A DNA stretch of 21,106 nucleotides from an uncultured Bifidobacterium sp. (GCF_959020145.1 NZ_CAUEQY010000019.1:1-21106), one strand, 5' to 3'. Positions 7,838-16,577 are shown, numbered from the stretch's first letter. Notes: generated by a model not told the origin, from the letters alone. Translations and numbers: made by a program.

Positions 7838-9300
7838 TCTGCCAGCGCCTCCTGCATCATCGCCTTCATAATCGGACCCGCCGCGAACGAGCCATACAAA
7901 TCCACATTGTGCACCACCACGGCAACAGCGATCTTCGGATCGTCCGCCGGGGCGAAGCCGACCACCCAGCCGTCGATGGACGTATTGCCGTCACCGATCT
8001 GCGCGGTGCCGGTTTTCGCAGCCACCTGCACGCCGTCGATGGCCAGATTCGGGTTCTCCTTGGTGACCACCGCCTCCATCATCTGCGTGAGCTTGTTGGC
8101 GGTGCCCGAACTGAACGCGCGGCTCATCACCTGCGGCTTGGTCTGCGAAATAACAGACAGGTCGGAGGAACGCACGCGATCCACCAGCGTCGGCTGCATG
8201 ACCTTGCCCCCGTTCACCACGGCGGCCGCCACCAGCGCGTTCTGCAGCGGAGTCACCACGGTGTCTCCTTGGCCGATGGACGCCAAAGCGAGCTTGTCGT
8301 CGGTCGTGTCGGTCGGGAACTTCGACGCCACGCTCATCCACGGCGTGCCCGTGGAATCGGATCCGTCAACCGTGATCGGACTGTCGAAACCAAGCTTCTT
8401 GGCCATGGACGACACCTTGTCATCGCCCAAAGCCACGCCCAGCTGGGCGAACGCGGTGTTCGACGAATACGCCATCGCGTCTTCCAACGTGATCTTGCCG
8501 TCCGAACCGTCGGCCTGCGACACCGCGTTCGTCAACTGTGTGACCGTGCCCGGAAGCGTGTAGCTCGATCCGGCCGGAATCTCGGTGTCGGTCTGGTATT
8601 CGCCAGTTTCCAGCGCGGCCGCCGCCACCACCGTTTTGAACGTGGATCCCGGAGGATACAGCTGCGAGGTGGCACGGTTGAGCATCGGATTCGACTCGTC
8701 TTGCGAAAGCGTGGAATAATTGCCGTTCGCTTCGGACGTGTCGTGGCTCGCCAGCTGGTTCGGGTCGTAGCTTGGCGTGCTTGCCATGGCGAGAATACGA
8801 CCGGTTTTCACTTCGATGGCCACGGCCGCGCCGTCATTGTTGGCAAGACCGTTGTAGGCGGCCTGCTGGATTTTCGGATCAATGGACGTTTCGATGGTCG
8901 CGCCCTTGTTTTCCTGGCCGGTGAACAGCGATTTGAACCGCTGCCATACCAGCTGGTCGGATTGGCCCGACAGCAGCGAGCTACGCGACGCTTCGATACC
9001 GTTCCAGCCGCGTTGGCTGATCGAGAAGAAGCCGGTGACCGGCGCGTACAGTTCGCCGGCGGTATAGGAACGCTGGTAGGAGAACGCGTCGTTCGAAGGG
9101 TCGGATTTGGCGATGACGGAGCCGTCCGAAGCGAGGATCGCACCGCGCGGAGCGCCATACTCGTGGTAGAGGGCGCGGGTGTTGCGCGGGTCGTTGTTGA
9201 GTTGGTTCGCGCGAATCGCCGTGATGATGGTGGTGGACATGCCCAGGATGACGAACAGCGCCACCACGATGGTGAAGAGTTGGCGGAGTGACTTATTCAT
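7834..9300 (-). CDS. pbpA: Penicillin-binding protein 2 (class B transpeptidase) PbpA
   Basis: This enzyme cross-links peptidoglycan outside the membrane and works with the SEDS protein encoded just upstream. Seen: an N-terminal membrane anchor (about 8-28), a non-catalytic dimerisation region with RGAILASDG (52-60), and the transpeptidase motifs Ser219-Thr-Phe-Lys222, SSN (279-281) and KTG (429-431). The length of 488 residues is normal for actinobacterial PbpA. The start overlaps the rodA stop as ATGA. In the order kinase, phosphatase, RodA, PBP it probably serves lateral or septal wall growth under PknA/PknB control; mycobacterial PbpA is reported to be a PknB target. Confidence 0.95.
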   Translation of the reverse strand: MNKSLRQLFTIVVALFVILGMSTTIITAIRANQLNNDPRNTRALYHEYGAPRGAILASDGSVIAKSDPSNDAFSYQRSYTAGELYAPVTGFFSISQRGWNGIEASRSSLLSGQSDQLVWQRFKSLFTGQENKGATIETSIDPKIQQAAYNGLANNDGAAVAIEVKTGRILAMASTPSYDPNQLASHDTSEANGNYSTLSQDESNPMLNRATSQLYPPGSTFKTVVAAAALETGEYQTDTEIPAGSSYTLPGTVTQLTNAVSQADGSDGKITLEDAMAYSSNTAFAQLGVALGDDKVSSMAKKLGFDSPITVDGSDSTGTPWMSVASKFPTDTTDDKLALASIGQGDTVVTPLQNALVAAAVVNGGKVMQPTLVDRVRSSDLSVISQTKPQVMSRAFSSGTANKLTQMMEAVVTKENPNLAIDGVQVAAKTGTAQIGDGNTSIDGWVVGFAPADDPKIAVAVVVHNVDLYGSFAAGPIMKAMMQEALAE

Positions 9301-10820
9301 GCTTGGCTCCCCTCTGACATGCTGTCCGATACGTTCGGAGTGCCCGATGGGGGAGCGGGTGGTACGACTGGCGTGCCTGAAACCGGCGTCTCCGTGGAGA
9401 TGATTTCAGTGGCCTGCGCGGAGGCCTGCGCGGAGGCCACGCTTCTGCGGGCGCGGCTCTGCTTGCGGGCGCGCAGCGCCTGCATCGCCTCATATTGGAA
9501 CGTGTCGCTATCGATATCGGATTCGGGTTTGTTCGCCGAGTTGGAAATCACCACTAGGAGTGCTGCCAACATGTAATTCGCTATGAGTGAGGATCCGCCG
9601 GCGGCCATGTACGGAAGAGTCAAACCCGTAAGTGGGATGACTAACGTGATGCCTCCCACCACGGTGAACACCTGGAAGGCCATGGTGAACACGAGGCCCG
9701 ATGCGAGAAGCTTGCCGAACCCATCCTTGATTTTCATCGCAGTGATCATCCCGGCGGCGATGATGAGCAGATAGAGCATCAGAATGGCCATCAGACCGGT
9801 GAGGCCCAGCTCTTCGCCAAGTGCCGCGTAGATGTAGTCGGAGTTGGCGATCGGAGTGAGCGACGGGTGACCTTGCCCAAGGCCGGTGCCCATCAAGCCG
9901 CCTGATGCCAGGCCGAAAATACCCGTGACGAGCTGGTAGGATCCGCCGTACTCCTTGTTGTACTGCGCCGAGTCGAACGGGTGCAGCCAGGCGTCGACGC
10001 GCGCGCCGACATGGCTGAAAATATTGGCCGCGGCGAACGCGCCCACGGCGAACGCGATGAAACCAATCACAATCCAACTGGTGCGCCCCGTGGCCACGTA
10101 CAACATGGACACGAACATGGCGAAGAACATCAACGACGTGCCCAAATCATGCTGCACGACCAGCACGCCCATCGACACGATCCACACCACGATGATAGGC
10201 CCAAGATCCTTGATGCGCGGCAGCTGCAGGCCCAGCACCTTCTTGCCACCGACCGCCAGCTGGTCGCGGTGGTCATACAGGTAGGAGGCGAAGAAAAACG
10301 CGAGGAACAGCTTCGCGAACTCGCTTGGCTGGAACGATCCCAAACCGGGAATCTTCACCCAAATGCGCGCGCCATACTGTTCGGAACCGATCACCGGAAG
10401 CATCGGTGACAGCAGCAACACCAAACCGATCACCATGCTGACGTACGAGAACCGCCTCAGCACACGGTAATCCTTCATGAAGATCACCAGCAGATTCGCC
10501 AAAACCAGCGCTATCGACAGCCAAAGCAACTGTTTGAACGCGACGGACGTGTTCGAATCCTGGTCGATGCGGGCGATCATCATGATGCCGGTGCCAGTCA
10601 GCACCATCACACAACACATGATCGCCTGGTTGGCATACGGCTGGAAACGCAGCGGCAATCCCCAGGAAGTCAGGAACAATGCGCCGACAAAAGCGAGCAT
10701 CCACAAATAATTCTGCGGAAAACCGCCGGTGGTGCGTTCGAACATCTGGAAGAACGCGACGCCGCAAATCAGCATGCTGAACAGCAGCAGGCCGAATTGC
10801 TTCAGACGGGTTGCCATCAT
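9297..10820 (-). CDS. rodA: SEDS peptidoglycan glycosyltransferase, RodA/FtsW family
   Basis: SEDS proteins polymerise lipid II into glycan strands in partnership with a class B PBP. This 507-residue protein has about ten membrane segments and the family signatures QPSEFAKL (164-171), QHDLGTSL (223-230) and SDYIYAALGEELGL (327-340). After the last membrane segment (about residue 440) it carries an unusually long cytoplasmic tail, first Arg/Ala-rich (ALRARKQSRARR) and then Pro/Thr/Ser-rich, with several Thr-Pro pairs. Such a tail could be a kinase target or FHA-binding site, which is inference. The start ATG overlaps the pstP stop (ATGA). Position next to pbpA favours RodA over FtsW; sequence alone does not fully separate them. 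Confidence 0.93.
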   Translation of the reverse strand: MMATRLKQFGLLLFSMLICGVAFFQMFERTTGGFPQNYLWMLAFVGALFLTSWGLPLRFQPYANQAIMCCVMVLTGTGIMMIARIDQDSNTSVAFKQLLWLSIALVLANLLVIFMKDYRVLRRFSYVSMVIGLVLLLSPMLPVIGSEQYGARIWVKIPGLGSFQPSEFAKLFLAFFFASYLYDHRDQLAVGGKKVLGLQLPRIKDLGPIIVVWIVSMGVLVVQHDLGTSLMFFAMFVSMLYVATGRTSWIVIGFIAFAVGAFAAANIFSHVGARVDAWLHPFDSAQYNKEYGGSYQLVTGIFGLASGGLMGTGLGQGHPSLTPIANSDYIYAALGEELGLTGLMAILMLYLLIIAAGMITAMKIKDGFGKLLASGLVFTMAFQVFTVVGGITLVIPLTGLTLPYMAAGGSSLIANYMLAALLVVISNSANKPESDIDSDTFQYEAMQALRARKQSRARRSVASAQASAQATEIISTETPVSGTPVVPPAPPSGTPNVSDSMSEGSQA

Positions 10821-12430
10821 GACTGGTCACCGCCTGACTTGTTTGCCGAAGCGTCGTCCGATTTGTCTGATTTGCCCGACGACTTGTCGGAAGTCGTACC
10901 AGAGGATTTGTTGTCGGATTCGCCGTTTGCCTTGTCTTGTTCCTTCTGCGCGGCTTCGTCCTGCTGTTGCTTCAGCTGCTTTTTGATCAGTCGCGTATGC
11001 GTTTTCGCCTCGCCGTACGTGTCGAAGGAAATGCCCTGCGCAAGCTGTTCCTGCCAGCTTGGCGGCAGTTCGCTCGTCTTCATATGGGTGTCGGTGACGG
11101 CGTGCGACAGCTGGAAGCCGAACAGGCTTGTCGGCACGCCTTGGAAAATCGCCACTTCGCCGTTGTCGTCGCCGATGTAGTACTTGGTTTGGCTCCAACG
11201 GTAGGTTGCGAACGCGCCGCCCGCCAGTCCCAGCAGTACCACGATGGTGACGATGATGGCGATCACACGGTTTCGTCGGGTGCGCGTGCGCTTCGTTTTG
11301 CGCTGCTCGATATGCTCGTTGCGGATGGCTTTGGCGACTTCCGGATCGTTCGGATCGGCGGAAATGCGGCCGTCGTCCTTCTGCACGACGGGGATTTCAC
11401 CGGTGTCGGGATTGGTGCGGTCGCCGTTCTCCTCGCGTACCGTGGACGGTTGCGCCACGCGCTGTTCCGGAGGATTGTCGTCCTCGTTGGGATTTTTGCC
11501 GTTGCGCAGTGCGGCGGCACGGGCGGCCGGCGACTTCTTGCCCTCGCGCAGTGCGGGAGCGGATGCGACCGGCTCGTTGATGATGTCGGCGATCGGTTCA
11601 AGGCTTGCGCTGGCCGCGCCGCCAACCAACGGCGTCTGATGCGGCAGGTCGAACGCGTCCGCGTCAAGGGCGAGCGTCGCGTCGGCGATGACCGCGGTGA
11701 CGTTGTCGGTGCTGCCGGCACGAAGCGCCATCGAAACCAGCTGTTGCGCGCACTCCTCCTGATCGGAGCAGGCGGACAGCACCTCCTGCAATGTGGAATC
11801 CTCAAGCACGCCGCACAAACCGTCGGAGCAGAGCAGCCAGCGGTCGGCCGGATGTGCCTTGCGTATGGCGATGTCCGGACTCGAATCGATATCGAAATCA
11901 CCCAGAACGCGCATCACGACGTTGCGCTGCGGATGGTTGCGCGCCTCGGCTTCGCTGATGCGGCCGGTGTCGATCAGATGCTGCACGTAGCTGTGGTCGG
12001 ACGTCATGCGGATCAGACGGCCGTCATGCAGCAGATATGCGCGGGAATCGCCGATATGCGCCAAAACCCAATATCCGGCCACCAATGCGACCGACGTGAC
12101 GGTGGTGCCCATGCCCGCGAGACGACGTTCGCGCTTCGCTTTGCCAACGATCGCGTCATGCGCGGCCATAACCGAGGTTTCCATCATGTGGGCGATAATC
12201 TGGACATCGCCCTGCACGTTGTCTTGCTCGATATGCGCCAATGAACGGATGGCGATGGTGGAGGCGGTGTCGCCTCCCGCATGGCCTCCCATGCCATCGC
12301 AGATGGCGATCAGATGCTCGCCGGCGAACGCGGAATCCTGGTTGTTGGAACGTACGGTACCCACATCGGAAACGACGGTGGAATACATGAACAGCGGTTG
12401 TGAAGCGGGAGAAGTCGGCAAACGGGTCAC
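10817..12430 (-). CDS. pstP: PP2C-type Ser/Thr protein phosphatase PstP
   Basis: PstP reverses the phosphorylation made by PknA and PknB. Seen: a PP2C metal-dependent domain (about 15-252) with SNNQD (Asp32), ICDGMGGHAGG (Asp45), the HIGDSR strand (125-130), CSDG (Asp203) and GSTDNV (Asp242/Asn243). A disordered, charged linker (about 285-385) leads to one membrane segment (about 389-409). The extracytoplasmic part has YYIGDDNGEVAIFQG and a final Lys/Ser/Asp/Gln-rich tail of about 55 residues. The overall plan matches mycobacterial PstP. The start is GTG at 12430, overlapping the fhaB stop as GTGA; there is no independent ribosome site of good spacing, so translation is probably coupled. An internal ATG at 12388 has no ribosome site either. 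Confidence 0.95.
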   Translation of the reverse strand: MTRLPTSPASQPLFMYSTVVSDVGTVRSNNQDSAFAGEHLIAICDGMGGHAGGDTASTIAIRSLAHIEQDNVQGDVQIIAHMMETSVMAAHDAIVGKAKRERRLAGMGTTVTSVALVAGYWVLAHIGDSRAYLLHDGRLIRMTSDHSYVQHLIDTGRISEAEARNHPQRNVVMRVLGDFDIDSSPDIAIRKAHPADRWLLCSDGLCGVLEDSTLQEVLSACSDQEECAQQLVSMALRAGSTDNVTAVIADATLALDADAFDLPHQTPLVGGAASASLEPIADIINEPVASAPALREGKKSPAARAAALRNGKNPNEDDNPPEQRVAQPSTVREENGDRTNPDTGEIPVVQKDDGRISADPNDPEVAKAIRNEHIEQRKTKRTRTRRNRVIAIIVTIVVLLGLAGGAFATYRWSQTKYYIGDDNGEVAIFQGVPTSLFGFQLSHAVTDTHMKTSELPPSWQEQLAQGISFDTYGEAKTHTRLIKKQLKQQQDEAAQKEQDKANGESDNKSSGTTSDKSSGKSDKSDDASANKSGGDQS

Positions 12431-12942
12431 CTCAATTCAAAGGTGGTTGCGCCAATGCGTACGGGAACGCGCGATCCGAGAATCATCGGAGCGTTCAGAC
12501 GCTGCTGGTTGACCACAGTACCGTTGGTGGAACCCAGGTCTTCGATGGCCCACTTGCCGGTGGCGGGATCCGTATAGACGCGCGCATGGTGGGACGAGAC
12601 GAATTCGTCGTCCAGAACCACGGTGTTCGAAGCGGAACGGCCAAGCGTGATGGTGTTGCCGGACAAAGGGACGGAACTGCCGGCAAGGGGGCCATCGATG
12701 ATGACCAGCAAGGTGGGTTTGGCGCTTGATGTGGCGCTGACGACTGGTGCCGGGGCGGCCACGGGCGCGGGCGCTTCGACGGCCTTGCGCGCGCGACGCT
12801 CCTTACGGCGATGAGCCCGCGACTTGCGCGGGCTGAGCGTTTCCACATCCCTGTACAGCGAACGCACCGTACAGGCCACGAAGATCCAGAGCAGTACGAG
12901 GAAGCCGTACTTGAGGATCGCGAAAGTAAGTTCAGTGAGCAT
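12427..12942 (-). CDS. fhaB: FHA domain protein FhaB (FipA type)
   Basis: FHA domains bind phosphothreonine, so this small protein should dock onto substrates of PknA/PknB at the membrane. Seen: an N-terminal membrane segment (about 7-27), a basic and then Ala/Pro-rich linker, and a C-terminal FHA domain (about 76-171) with Gly101-Arg102, SSHHARV (116-122) and GSTNG (137-141), the usual phosphothreonine-contacting residues. The length of 171 residues is close to mycobacterial FhaB. The start at 12942 has GGGAG 8 nt upstream and lies 27 bp after fhaA. Its stop overlaps the pstP start, which fits a phosphatase and adaptor working together. Confidence 0.93.
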   Translation of the reverse strand: MLTELTFAILKYGFLVLLWIFVACTVRSLYRDVETLSPRKSRAHRRKERRARKAVEAPAPVAAPAPVVSATSSAKPTLLVIIDGPLAGSSVPLSGNTITLGRSASNTVVLDDEFVSSHHARVYTDPATGKWAIEDLGSTNGTVVNQQRLNAPMILGSRVPVRIGATTFELR

Positions 12943-12969
12943 AGAGGCAACTCCCGAGGTTGGGGTTGG

Positions 12970-13677
12970 TTACTCCTGATCCTGCGAAGAGGCCCAATAC
13001 AGGATTCGGGTGCGGCCGATGGTGATCGTGTTGCCGTCGAGCAATGTGGCCGCCTCGACATGATGGCCTTCGACATACATGCCGTTGGTGGAGCCCAGAT
13101 CGCGTGCGATGACGGTGTTGCCGTTGTCGGTGATGTCGATCTGCATGTGGCGGCGGGAGATGCCCGGATCGTCGATCACGATATCGCAGTCGGATCCGCG
13201 GCCGATGATGGTCTTGCTTTCCGTGAGCAGATATTGGTGCTCGCCGATTTCCAGCATCGGGCAGTCTTCGGTCTGCGCGTCGGTGGTGACGGGCACGGTA
13301 TTGCCTTGCACGGATTCGCTCGTCAGCTTGAAATTGCTCTTGGTGAGGTCAAGGTCCTCTTCGAAGATCACCACGACCGGACCGACGAACGCGTAATGCT
13401 GGTCCTTCGCGTACTGGGTGAGGTTGTCGGCCAGCTCATTGGCCAACGCTTCCGCGCCCCATTCGACGATATTGTTGAAATCCGGCGTGCTCAGCTTGAA
13501 ACGGTACTCATTCGGCGCCACGGTACGGTCTCGCGTGACGGGCATGGCCTCTTTGTCAATCTCACGTTCCAGAGCGCTGGAAAGGTCGACGGGCTGCAGG
13601 TCCTTGGACCCGAACTTGGCGAAAACCCCGTTGACGGCGCCTTCCACGCTTTTCTCAAATCGGTCGAGAACACTCAT
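12970..13677 (-). CDS. fhaA: FHA domain protein FhaA (DUF3662 plus FHA)
   Basis: The first gene of the kinase operon. Seen: an N-terminal DUF3662 domain (about 1-115) beginning MSVLDRFEK, with SSALEREID and NEYRF as in the family, then a linker and a C-terminal FHA domain (about 142-230) with Gly159-Arg160, SRRH (174-177) and GSTNG (195-199). The protein is cytoplasmic, with no membrane segment. At 235 residues it is much shorter than mycobacterial FhaA, because the long low-complexity region between the two domains is nearly absent. Mycobacterial FhaA binds phosphorylated MviN/MurJ and PknB; a like role is inferred. AAAGGGA stands upstream of the ATG, and a good promoter lies about 25-50 bp upstream. 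Confidence 0.94.
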   Translation of the reverse strand: MSVLDRFEKSVEGAVNGVFAKFGSKDLQPVDLSSALEREIDKEAMPVTRDRTVAPNEYRFKLSTPDFNNIVEWGAEALANELADNLTQYAKDQHYAFVGPVVVIFEEDLDLTKSNFKLTSESVQGNTVPVTTDAQTEDCPMLEIGEHQYLLTESKTIIGRGSDCDIVIDDPGISRRHMQIDITDNGNTVIARDLGSTNGMYVEGHHVEAATLLDGNTITIGRTRILYWASSQDQE

Positions 13678-13701
13678 GCTTGTCCCTTTCTATCCTCACC
13701 C

Positions 13702-13730
13702 ATCCTACGCGGTAGAGCGCCGAGCGCCAA
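13702..13730 (-). promoter_or_regulatory. Promoter of the fhaA-pknB operon
   Basis: On the minus strand TTGGCG (13730-13725) and TAGGAT (13707-13702) are spaced by exactly 17 bp, a good housekeeping-sigma promoter. Transcription would start near 13695, leaving a leader of under 20 nt that contains AAAGGGA. Upstream of the -35 lies an AT-rich stretch (about 13739-13770) that could act as an UP element. No other convincing promoter was noticed before pknB, so all seven genes are probably one transcript. Confidence 0.65.
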
Positions 13731-13885
13731 TTCGTAAGTCCTTTAATTGCAAAAATTTCATGCATAAATCCAGCCCCAGCATCATTTAGGGGGTATTTAT
13801 CCGCGAATATGACTACCTTCGCCCCCGATTTCCACGATGCACGAATTCACGGAAGGTGGAATTGGGATGGTGATAGGTTGGGAGC

Positions 13886-16288
13886 ATGACAGATGCGATT
13901 CGACAGTTCCCCCGTAAAAAAGCACGTACCTTGCGATTTTCCTGCGGCGCTCCGCGTTCGGCGCGCGTGATTGCAGACGGCTCCCGCGCGCTGTTCCTGC
14001 GTTCCGACGGTCCGGAAGACACCGTCACCTCGCTGTGGATGAGCGTGATCGACGAAGACGGCAACATCGGTGAGATTCCGCTCGCCGATCCGCGCGTATT
14101 GCTTGCCGACGCCGACGCGGAAGACGTTCCGGCGGAAGAGAAGGCGCGACGCGAACGTGCGCGCGAAGGCGGATCCGGCATCGTCTCGTATTGCGTCGAC
14201 GGTGCCGGCAACCGCGTGACCTTCACCATCAACGGGCAGCTTTTCCTCACCGACCTTACGGCGGGCGCGACGCGAGCCATCACGATAGAGGAAGATGAAC
14301 TCAAACCGGTGCTGAACCCGCGCATCAGTCCCGACGGACGGCACATCATGTACACCACCGGCACGTATCTGGTGGACGTGGATCTCGCCAACGATGAAGA
14401 AACCGGCGACGCGATTTCGGTGGTCGCCTCGGCACCGCAGAACGGCGAATGGAAAATCGGATTGGCGGAATTCGCCGCAGGCGAAGAAATGGACCGCTAC
14501 GACGGCTTCTGGTGGTCACCCGACTCCAAATACGTGCTCTTCGAAACCTACGACGAATCCCCCGAACCGATCTGGCATCTGTCGGACCCCGCGAATCCAA
14601 CCAATCCGGCGCAAGCCAACCGCTATCCGCAAGCGTTGACCGCCAATGCCGACGTGCGGCTGACCCTGCTGGAACTCGGCTACGACAGCGACAACTGCTG
14701 CTACGGGGCAATCGCCAACGAAGTGCAGTGGGACCATGAATCCTACGAATATCTGGCCGCCGTAAGCTGGAGTGAAGGCCACGATCCGATCATCCTTGTG
14801 CAAGACCGCCTCCAGCAGCACGATCAGGTGCTCGCCATCCATGTAGGCGAGCCGATCGCCACCATGCGTGACGCGGAAAACGGCTTCACCGACGACAATG
14901 GCGACGAGGTCGAAACCTTCTCCATCGCCATTCCCGAATACGCGGAAGGCGAACGCCCTGGCACCACGCGCGTGCTTGAGGAACACGGCAACGACTACTG
15001 GCTCGACCTCATCCACGGCACCCCTGCATTCACTCCGGATGGACGCTTGATCTGCGCGATGAACGACATGGACGTCGATACGAACCGACTCACCGTTGAT
15101 GGTACGCCCTTCACTCCGGCCGGACTGCAGGTGCGCGAAGTGCTCGACGTGACCGACGACGACGTGCTGTGCGTGGTGCAGCGCACCCCTGAAATCCTGC
15201 CTGAAAGCGACCTGCCGTTCCTCTGGCAGTCGAATGCCTCCGACCATGACGCCCGCAGCTTCGACGTGGTGTCGATCCGCTATGACGGCACATGGGAACC
15301 CCTCACCTACGCGCCCGGCCAGTGGAGCATGTCTCGCGCCGGCAACGGCTGCGTGGTGACCGGACGGGGCATGGACGACGCAACCGTGCAAATGCAGCAT
15401 TGCATGAACATCGCCACAACCGACGAAAATGGTACGGACGTGGCGTCAATGGTGGTCGCACCAATCGAAAACCATGCCGAAACCCCCGGATTCACGCCGA
15501 ACGTGCACTTCACCCGACTCGGCGAACGTGAGCTGTACACGGCGATCGTGCTGCCCTCATCCGATAGTGAATACGCGCACGAAGCCATCCTGCCGGTACT
15601 CATGAAACCCTACGGAGGCCCCGGCTTCCAACAGGTCATCGAAAGTCAATCCTTCTATTGGGACGCGCAATGGTGGGCCGACCAAGGCTACATCGTGGTC
15701 ACCACCGACGGACGCGGCACCACCGGACGCGGCCCGCAATGGGACCGCGCCATCTACGAAACCATGAAATCCGTAACGCTCGAAGACCAGATCGACGCCG
15801 TGCGCGCGCTGCCGGAAGCGTTGGAAGCGCTGGCTGGCGAGAATGCGGCAGTCAACGTTCCGCAACCCGATCTCAGCCGCGTCGCCATGATCGGCTGGTC
15901 GTACGGCGGATTCCTCTCCGCGCTCGCCGTGTTGGAGGCGCCGGAAACGTTCGCCGCGGCCTGCGCGGGCGCGCCTCCGACCGACTGGACGCTGTACGAC
16001 ACGCATTACACCGAACGCTATCTCGGCCTTGACTCGGCCGTGTACGAACGCAACAGCATCATCGCCGACGCGCCGCAGCTTGATCGCCCGCTCATGCTCA
16101 TCCACGGGTTCGCCGACGACAATGTGACGATCGCGCACAGCCTGCGCCTGAGCCAGGCGCTGATGGCAACCGGACGTAAGCACACGTTCCTGCCGCTGAC
16201 CGGCATCACGCACATGACCAACGACGAGACGGTTGCCGAAAATCTGCTGATCCTGCAGCGCGATTTCCTTGCGGAAGCGTTGGGGTGA
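13886..16288 (+). CDS. S9 family serine peptidase, dipeptidyl peptidase IV-like
   Basis: An 800-residue prolyl-oligopeptidase-family enzyme expected to release dipeptides or cut short proline-containing peptides. Seen: an N-terminal region (about 20-540) consistent with a DPP-IV-type beta-propeller, including RISPDGRHIMYTTG and WWSPDSKYVLFETYDE, followed by an alpha/beta-hydrolase domain with Ser672 in GWSYGG, Asp744 in HGFADDNV and His776 in ITHMTND. The spacing of the triad agrees with DPP IV enzymes. No signal peptide or membrane segment is seen, so it is probably cytoplasmic and may serve peptide nutrition. The GGGAG just before the ATG is very close (1 nt); another possible site is ATAGG further upstream. 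It is divergent from fhaA with a 208-bp spacer and ends a monocistronic unit. Confidence 0.92.
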   Translation: MTDAIRQFPRKKARTLRFSCGAPRSARVIADGSRALFLRSDGPEDTVTSLWMSVIDEDGNIGEIPLADPRVLLADADAEDVPAEEKARRERAREGGSGIVSYCVDGAGNRVTFTINGQLFLTDLTAGATRAITIEEDELKPVLNPRISPDGRHIMYTTGTYLVDVDLANDEETGDAISVVASAPQNGEWKIGLAEFAAGEEMDRYDGFWWSPDSKYVLFETYDESPEPIWHLSDPANPTNPAQANRYPQALTANADVRLTLLELGYDSDNCCYGAIANEVQWDHESYEYLAAVSWSEGHDPIILVQDRLQQHDQVLAIHVGEPIATMRDAENGFTDDNGDEVETFSIAIPEYAEGERPGTTRVLEEHGNDYWLDLIHGTPAFTPDGRLICAMNDMDVDTNRLTVDGTPFTPAGLQVREVLDVTDDDVLCVVQRTPEILPESDLPFLWQSNASDHDARSFDVVSIRYDGTWEPLTYAPGQWSMSRAGNGCVVTGRGMDDATVQMQHCMNIATTDENGTDVASMVVAPIENHAETPGFTPNVHFTRLGERELYTAIVLPSSDSEYAHEAILPVLMKPYGGPGFQQVIESQSFYWDAQWWADQGYIVVTTDGRGTTGRGPQWDRAIYETMKSVTLEDQIDAVRALPEALEALAGENAAVNVPQPDLSRVAMIGWSYGGFLSALAVLEAPETFAAACAGAPPTDWTLYDTHYTERYLGLDSAVYERNSIIADAPQLDRPLMLIHGFADDNVTIAHSLRLSQALMATGRKHTFLPLTGITHMTNDETVAENLLILQRDFLAEALG

Positions 16289-16292
16289 CGGC

Positions 16293-16317
16293 ACCGTGAC
16301 GACAGTGCAGTCACGGT
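16293..16317 (+). terminator. Possible hairpin terminator of the S9 peptidase gene
   Basis: ACCGTGAC (16293-16300) and GTCACGGT (16310-16317) form a perfect 8-bp stem with a 9-nt loop only 4 bp after the peptidase stop codon. No T-run follows, so it is at best a weak intrinsic terminator. Confidence 0.45.
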
Positions 16318-16366
16318 AACGGCAACATCGCAAACGAAAGTGCTGCAAAGCGCCGTAGGAAGACAA

Positions 16367-16431
16367 AACGCGTTCCCCTGCGACTCCCGGACTGCCAAGC
16401 ATCCGAACGTCGTGGGCGAACGCGTTCCCCT
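16367..16431. repeat. 13-bp direct repeat containing AACGCGTT
   Basis: AACGCGTTCCCCT occurs at 16367-16379 and 16419-16431, a 52-bp offset. Each copy holds the palindrome AACGCGTT. It lies in the 289-bp spacer between two convergent genes, where a promoter operator is not expected, so its role is unclear. No gene was recognised in the spacer. Confidence 0.6.
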
Positions 16432-16475
16432 CTCGAATGCCAACATAAAACAGGCGAAAACGACTTCGCAAGCGA

Positions 16476-16512
16476 GGGGTACCACATTTGTGTACCCCCC
16501 CCCAAAAAAAAA
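16476..16512. repeat. Hairpin followed by a C9A9 homopolymer tract
   Basis: GGGGTAC (16476-16482) pairs with GTACCCC (16492-16498). The second arm runs straight into nine C (16495-16503) and then nine A (16504-16512). On the minus strand the T9 comes before the hairpin, not after it, so this is not a normal terminator for the kinase-regulator operon. Long homopolymers of this sort are prone to slippage and sequencing error. Confidence 0.6.
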
Positions 16513-16577
16513 TCTGGGCTTGAAAAAGACGGAAATCGGTGGATCGGGCTCGTCCTAACCCTGATCCGCAGCTATGG

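Noticed and set aside
16340..16558. Plus-strand 72-codon frame spanning the C9A9 tract
   Set aside because: GTG start without ribosome site, no hydrophobic or domain features, and it depends on the exact homopolymer length.
16541..16567. Hairpin GGATCGGG / CCC-T-GATCC as terminator of the histidine kinase operon
   Set aside because: The stem has a bulge, and on the minus strand no T-run follows directly. It may weakly help termination but cannot be called.
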